A stretch of 64,000 nucleotides of DNA from Synaphobranchus kaupii (Eukaryota; Chordata; Actinopteri; Anguilliformes; Synaphobranchidae), in the NCBI GenBank assembly GCA_029718625.1, contig CM056377.1, positions 95,038,998-95,102,997 on the forward strand. The letters run 5' to 3'. Made by a program: the position numbers and the translations under genes. Positions 61,101 through 64,000 of the stretch are shown here, in pieces (position 1 is the first letter of the stretch; each line of letters starts with the position of its first letter). The notes below the pieces were generated by a model. That model worked only from the letters and a program-made list of their open reading frames with translations, was not told the DNA's origin and searched no databases.

Positions 61101-63986
61101 GGTTTCAAGTGAAGGTCTTTTTAGGTAACTAGAAGACTTGTTTCTTGCTCCTTTTTCAGTGGCTGCAATATTCACTGGCCTGTCACGCATTGATAGCACA
61201 CAGGACATGTGGATCCAGAAGGTGATGGGGGGTTTTGTTGGCTGGGAGAGCTTACTATATGCAATCCAAGATTTCACCTTCAGGCAGAGTCACAATGGTA
61301 AGCTATGCATTAATGTATTAACAGCAAAAAGATAACATCAGTGGTATAGTCCTCTACATATTAACTGGACAATGTTTTTTTTAATATAGATTTCTTGGCC
61401 TTATGGCCTTTATATAACAACAATACTGTATCCATTTTCTACAATTCTGATTGTGTCAGTGCTGACCAAGCTAACCCTTTCTCATCACGCAAGTGTGAAT
61501 CTTGGGATTTATTGGGTGCCTAGTCTGCCTGTGCCAATTGAGAACAAAATAAGGACTGCTCAATTGATAGTCTTTAGAGCAAAAAGAAGCAGTTGCTAGC
61601 TGCTAATGCTTTGAAGGGCACAAATTCCGGTCTGCACTCTCCCAAACTGATAGAGATAGCGGTCGGACAGGCCTCTCTCTCTCTCTATACATATATATAT
61701 GCTATGCAAGTCAGTGCATTAGGTTTTTTGATTAGCAAGTCATGTTATCATGAAACGATCAGGCAATAATTGTAACCGGTTTTGGTTATTTTTCTAGATG
61801 CAGAGAGGGCTCCACAATTGGTAAGCTGAAAATATACATTGTTAGCTGAATTAATTGCTTACAGGTACCATGGACCAGTGATGTTGGCACATTCGATAAA
61901 GATGAGCAAAAAAAGTATTTGAAAATAAAATGCCATCCTTGTTTATCAGGTTGAACTTGCACTGAAAATTAGAAATCTAACTATTGATGTAAAATCATTT
62001 AAAGAAATCAATTATCTTTAGGAATTAAGTATTTTTCTCAAAAGCATGTTTCACAATTATATTGCAATCCATACAAATTCTTATGAACGAATAAATACGT
62101 TGCCATTGTTACGTTTAAAATTCACCTGCGTATTGACTTGGGAGGGGGGAGCGTAACAAGTAACAAGTGTTTGGACGTAACAAACAAAACCCATATGCCA
62201 AGAAACGAAACAAGATGCTTAAAAATAAAAACTTAATTCAAACAATGTTTAGTACAAAACAATAGACAAGACAACAAAAATCTAAATCACAAAATACATA
62301 CAAATAAACATACAGTGAGCACCATAATTCATTGGACAGTGACACATTTTTTGTTATTTTGGTTCTGTACTCTAGCACTTTGAGTTTGAAAGGATACGAT
62401 GACAATGAGGTTGAAGTGCCAACTGTCAACTTTAATTTGAGGGTATTTTCATCCATATCGGATGTACCGTTTAGAAATCATAGAACCTTTTGTACATAGT
62501 CCTCCCCATTTTCGGGCATCAAAAAATATTGGACAGTTTAACATAATGTAGAATAAAGTAATAATTTTTAATATTTAACATATCCTTTGCATGCCATGAC
62601 TTCCTGATGTCTGTGACCCAACAATATCAAAAGACTCTTGATATCTTATTTTCTGGTACTCTTACAAGCGATACTATAACTTCTCTGCATTTGAATGGAT
62701 CTCTATGGGAATTGGGGGGTGGGAATAGATTTAGCTGTAAATTATGCTGGAACAGTATGGAATACATGGTTGGTAAAATGGCTGCCAGATATGCAGTAGA
62801 TATGGATGGATCACTTTAAGGGTTGTTTCTCCTGACAAATTTTCCGATTGAACTCTATGGAAAAAACAAGGAATAAACTCTTCAAGTTATCCAGCCATAC
62901 TGCATATCTGGTAGCAGAGTGATGGTTTAAGGCTTGTTTGATACGTCAGACCAAACTTAGAGCCATTTAGCCAACCATGTGTTCCATACTGTTCCAGTGT
63001 AATTTACCACTAAATCTAGTCCCAGCCTCCAATTCCCATAGAGATCCATTCAAATGCAGAGAGGTTATAGTATCGTTATAGTATACAACTTCAGATGTTC
63101 GCCACACAATAAAGCCCCAAACTTAGGTTATTTTTGCTGTTTTTATCCGTCGTCTTCTTTTTCCTGCTGATTTCATCATCACAAATGCTCCAGTGTCCAG
63201 TCCCACAATCAACCATTTTCCCCATTGGAATACATATTGAGGTGACACATATGCCAAACTCCTTAAGTCATCCATGAACATGGGGAAGGACAGAGAACAC
63301 ACAAATAAAATGAGACCAACAGTTGTTGATCTTCATAAATCAGAGGAAATTGGTATACAAATATAGCTAAATGCCAGAAAATACCCATATCCACCATTAG
63401 GGCAGTATTTATCATAAGTTTAAAAGACCCGGAGCTGTGATTAACCTGCCTGGGAGAGGATTTTGCCCCCACGCACAGTGAGGATGGTGGTTTGTGAGCC
63501 ACACAACTCTCCTATAGGATCACAGTTGGAGAACTGCAGAAGTGAAGAGGAGATTGTGACTCATGGCTTTTTTGAATAAAAGTGATTTTATATTAATTTT
63601 TTGAGCAATGGTATCACAATATACTGTATATTACTTATATTGGCAAGCATAGTAAACAATAAGTAATAAAGTGCATTTTACCCTGCTTTTTTGTTCATAT
63701 TAATTGAGGTGCCAATAATTCTGGAGGGCACTATTTTTAAAGATTCCTTATAGCTCTATCTCATATTTGTATGGATTAATATTTTAATGAAAGAAGTTTG
63801 GATACCTTTTATTTGCAAAATGTAATAATTTATTACCAGTTCACTATGCTGAGCCCGTCAAATATGTCCATATTTAGGATATTTTCTTTTTCACAGATGA
63901 AGGTGGAAGTGATGCTTCTGATCCTGTTCTTTCTTGGAAATCTGTCATTTTTGGTGGCCATTCTTATTGGAATTGGAATGTCATAA
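41942..63986 (+). CDS. frrs1: Ferric-chelate reductase 1 (reeler-DOMON-cytochrome b561)
   Basis: An integral membrane reductase of the cytochrome b561 family, thought to pass electrons across an endomembrane or the plasma membrane to ferric chelates. Coding exons: 41942-42131, 46552-46697, 51318-51415, 51999-52128, 52919-53113, 54200-54301, 54502-54643, 54885-54989, 55557-55672, 55952-56038, 60481-60572, 60662-60720, 61160-61297, 61798-61820, 63897-63986. All are GT-AG with matching phases, and the total is 1713 nt, or 570 residues plus TAA (human about 592). The start [17 protein letters not shown] is the first ATG after an acceptor and begins a signal peptide. Blocks such as [32 protein letters not shown] and AHPVLGC match the human order. 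There are no stops or frameshifts. Teleosts can carry more than one frrs1-like gene, so paralogue status is open. Confidence 0.93.
42132..43392. other. frrs1 intron 1, first part: nothing recognised
   Basis: AT-rich intron with no repeat ends or coding signal that I can name. Confidence 0.6.
43393..44170. mobile_element. Fish repeat starting TGTTACGGGCTG, truncated by a Tc1 element
   Basis: It begins TGTTACGGGCTGGTGGGG and contains short diverged tandem units (GGCAGGGGTC at about 43566 and 43639). From about 43900 to 44165 it is the inverse of 47518-47775 (e.g. GGGTTAACAAGGACTAATAA versus its complement) at about 95 percent by eye. The broken edge meets the truncated Tc1 element at about 44171. 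Class uncertain. Confidence 0.6.
44171..45465 (-). mobile_element. Tc1-like transposon, minus orientation, one end missing
   Basis: The right end CAGTCAAGCCGGAAAGTCTG (read on the minus strand) is intact with TA outside (45466-45467). The opposite end is lost: homology to the sister element (29421-30653) stops at about 44171, within the last codons of the transposase. It lies in frrs1 intron 1, antisense to the gene. Confidence 0.9.
44172..45068 (-). pseudogene. Tc1 (DD34E) transposase, frameshifted and 3'-truncated
   Basis: ATG at 45068 ([20 protein letters not shown]). The frame slips after GEGYG, and part of the second helix-turn-helix is missing ([16 protein letters not shown] joined directly). 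The catalytic triad is all visible: [24 protein letters not shown] and [14 protein letters not shown]. The C-terminal AAKGAATKY is replaced by flanking sequence. This copy is more complete than the one at 29806. Confidence 0.92.
45466..46551. other. frrs1 intron 1, nothing recognised
   Basis: AT-rich sequence between the Tc1 element and exon 2. No ORF or repeat end could be supported. Confidence 0.6.
47015..48156. mobile_element. Long fish repeat, second copy in inverted orientation
   Basis: Begins TGTCAGGATCCTGTACTTTG and ends near TGGTCTGCGACA. It is pyrimidine-rich on this strand. 47518-47775 matches 43900-44165 in inverse. There is no coding frame of note. It lies in frrs1 intron 2 (46698-51317), so the two copies straddle exon 2. 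Confidence 0.6.
48157..48909. other. frrs1 intron 2, nothing recognised
   Basis: Non-coding. A TG run precedes the next element at 48898-48909. Confidence 0.5.
48910..50818. mobile_element. 1.9-kb hAT-like non-autonomous element (GGGCCCTATCTT ends)
   Basis: Starts GGGCCCTATCTTACACCTGG and ends AAGATCGCCAAGATAGGGCCC, with inverted GGGCCCTATCTT. Subterminal regions are rich in GGCGCTA / TAGCGCC words on both sides (for example CGCCTAGCGCTTACG and GCCGTGCTTAGCGCCC). The flanks GTGTGTGT and TGTGTCTG could be an 8-bp duplication, but the left side is a TG run. No transposase frame was found. The GGGCCCTATCTTACACC end is very common in fish. Confidence 0.75.
50819..51317. other. frrs1 intron 2 end, nothing recognised
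   Basis: Ordinary intron sequence before exon 3. Confidence 0.5.
52129..52918. other. frrs1 intron 4 with two transposon end fragments
   Basis: 52269-52345 is one end of the CAAACCCCAATTCCAA MITE family. 52520-52566 (TAATTGAGGTTACTAATAAT, then GGTGGGCACTGTA) is a worn end of the CCCTCCACTATTATTGGCACC family. Neither has a partner end. Confidence 0.6.
52919..54643 (+). CDS. frrs1: frrs1 exons 5-7: DOMON domain
   Basis: Residues 189-334. [20 protein letters not shown] supplies the conserved Cys pattern seen before the DOMON fold (human DCGNKKFCIRSPLNCDP). [20 protein letters not shown] followed by DIYICG is the core DOMON motif, which can bind heme in this family. [14 protein letters not shown] and [12 protein letters not shown] follow. 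The order and cysteines agree with human FRRS1. Confidence 0.88.
53390..53470 (+). repeat. Fragment of an AGAACATAA...GGCCATTCAGTCC dispersed repeat
   Basis: AAGAACATAACGAATGTTTG followed by AGAACAGGCCATTCAGTCCA is a recurrent repeat of fishes and other vertebrates. It lies directly upstream of the SINE at 53471, which seems to have inserted in or beside it. Confidence 0.5.
53471..53694 (+). mobile_element. tRNA-derived SINE, second copy
   Basis: GGCAGTGTAGTATAATGGTT (box A), AGGTTGCAGGTTCGATTCCC (box B), CCCTTGAGCAAGGTACTTAA, and the tail GTCGCTTTGGATAAGAGCGT then CTGCTAAATG. More complete than the copy at 40516-40708 and the same family. It is in frrs1 intron 5, sense orientation. Confidence 0.9.
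54885..63986 (+). CDS. frrs1: frrs1 exons 8-15: cytochrome b561 domain and C-terminal helix
   Basis: Residues 335-570. Candidate heme-ligand histidines are His369 (KAHGALM), His410 (AHVFLM), His440 (GAHPVLGC) and His476 (NWAHTLN), spaced as the four ligands of the b561 fold. Helices: [94 protein letters not shown] and [20 protein letters not shown]. Exon 14 is only 23 nt. Confidence 0.9.
56363..57965. mobile_element. Inserted fish repeat carrying a minisatellite
   Basis: Begins about TCATGAACCTGAACACGGGC and ends near CGTTGCACC. The general layout (ACCCAAGTGC, TTTATTAAAGCTTGG, then a tandem block) resembles the repeats at 15487 and 43393. No ORF is credible: the Cys-rich and Gln/Ser-rich frames come from the minisatellite. 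Exact ends and class are uncertain. Confidence 0.55.
56516..56975 (+). repeat. Minisatellite (TTCCAAACCGGAACTGGACT units)
   Basis: Ten or so diverged units built on TTCCAAACCGGAACTGGACT plus a variable part such as GAACCGGAACACTGGATG. Spacing alternates between about 38 and 62 bp, suggesting a higher-order pattern. It lies inside the inserted repeat 56363-57965. Confidence 0.85.
58298..58864. mobile_element. TTAA-flanked MITE nested in the palindromic element
   Basis: TTAA at 58294-58297 and 58865-58868. Left end AGAGTAAGTGCACT; the right end read on the other strand is AGGGTAACTACACT. Uninterrupted copies of the host read CACTTTAAGGGTTG at this point, so the target site is known. Same target rule as the element at 5737-6311. 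Confidence 0.75.
59591..59783 (+). pseudogene. C-terminus of a Penelope-like ORF (end of the GIY-YIG region)
   Basis: Reads [20 protein letters not shown], then [20 protein letters not shown] and IDMVSFL with a stop. The W-I-x-x-L ... PGLN ... ending is characteristic of Penelope-like elements. All reverse transcriptase motifs are missing. The apparent longer frame from 59313 only reads through the inverted repeat. Confidence 0.8.
60218..60262 (+). ncRNA. Hammerhead ribozyme-like motif
   Basis: CTGATGA (60225-60231), a stem GGCC-CTATGTA-GGCC, then GAAAC (60248-60252) and ATGTTGGA. This has the order core-stem II-GAAA-very short stem III-GTT cleavage triplet of the minimal type I hammerheads in Penelope-like elements. 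One extra A separates CTGATGA from stem II, and stem I pairing is weak, so self-cleavage is uncertain. Confidence 0.6.
61798..61820 (+). CDS. frrs1: frrs1 23-nt microexon
   Basis: TTTTTCTAG precedes and GTAAGC follows. With the split codon from exon 13 it encodes DAERAPQL. It restores phase 0 for the last exon, which then reads [14 protein letters not shown]. Skipping it would read the last exon as [17 protein letters not shown] and lose the C-terminal helix. Confidence 0.8.
62313..63090. mobile_element. Palindromic MITE, right end lost
   Basis: TA then CAGTGAGCACCATAATTCAT, GGACAGTGACACATTTTTTG and the full left arm. The right arm stops at about 63090 (GAGGTTATAGTATCGTTATA) without the terminal repeat. 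It lies in frrs1 intron 14 (61821-63896). Confidence 0.8.
63091..63896. other. frrs1 intron 14 end with one transposon end fragment
   Basis: 63663-63733 (TTAATTGAGGTGCCAATAAT then TCTGGAGGGCACT) is a lone end of the CCCTCCACTATTATTGGCACC family. Otherwise nothing recognised. Confidence 0.55.
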
Positions 63987-64000
63987 TGACTCATGGAGGA

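Overview
The window is nuclear DNA from a vertebrate, almost certainly a ray-finned (teleost) fish. It holds two intron-rich plus-strand genes with standard GT-AG splice sites. Their introns and the space between them are packed with fish-type repeats: Tc1/mariner elements and MITEs, TTAA-flanked MITEs, tRNA-derived SINEs with the fish 'AAGAGCGTCTGCTAAATG' tail, I/Nimb-like LINEs and a Penelope-like element. No bacterial, viral or CRISPR-type content was seen.

Gene 1 (5189-28475, +) is agl, the glycogen debranching enzyme. The 5' part lies left of the window: the first coding exon seen starts mid-protein at the AANSKWI segment, about residue 222 of the human protein. Thirty coding exons were placed by hand. 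Counting one of two alternative exons, they add up to exactly 1311 in-frame codons before TAA. That is the length expected for the remainder of a 1532-residue enzyme. The main discovery is a tandem pair of homologous 124-nt exons (10605-10728 and 11288-11411). Both encode the segment with the putative general-acid Glu of the 4-alpha-glucanotransferase site. Using both, or neither, breaks the frame, so they behave as obligate mutually exclusive exons.

The intergenic region (about 28.9-41.5 kb) has no host gene that I can recognise. It contains a Tc1 element, a SINE with a perfect 13-bp target duplication, two 5'-truncated LINE copies with target duplications, nested MITEs and a second SINE.

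Gene 2 (coding 41942-63986, +) is frrs1, ferric-chelate reductase 1. Fifteen coding exons give 570 residues: signal peptide, reeler domain, DOMON domain, and a cytochrome b561 core with four His ligand candidates plus a C-terminal membrane helix. Its introns carry a truncated Tc1, an inverted pair of a long fish repeat, a 1.9-kb hAT-like element, a SINE, a heavily nested palindromic MITE, and a Penelope-like remnant with 98-bp inverted ends and a hammerhead-like motif.

The two genes do not act in one pathway: agl is cytosolic glycogen breakdown and frrs1 is membrane electron transfer. They are also neighbours in human, but there FRRS1 lies on the 5' side of AGL in opposite orientation. Here frrs1 lies 3' of agl on the same strand. 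All calls come from reading and translating the sequence and from remembered family sequences; no search was run.
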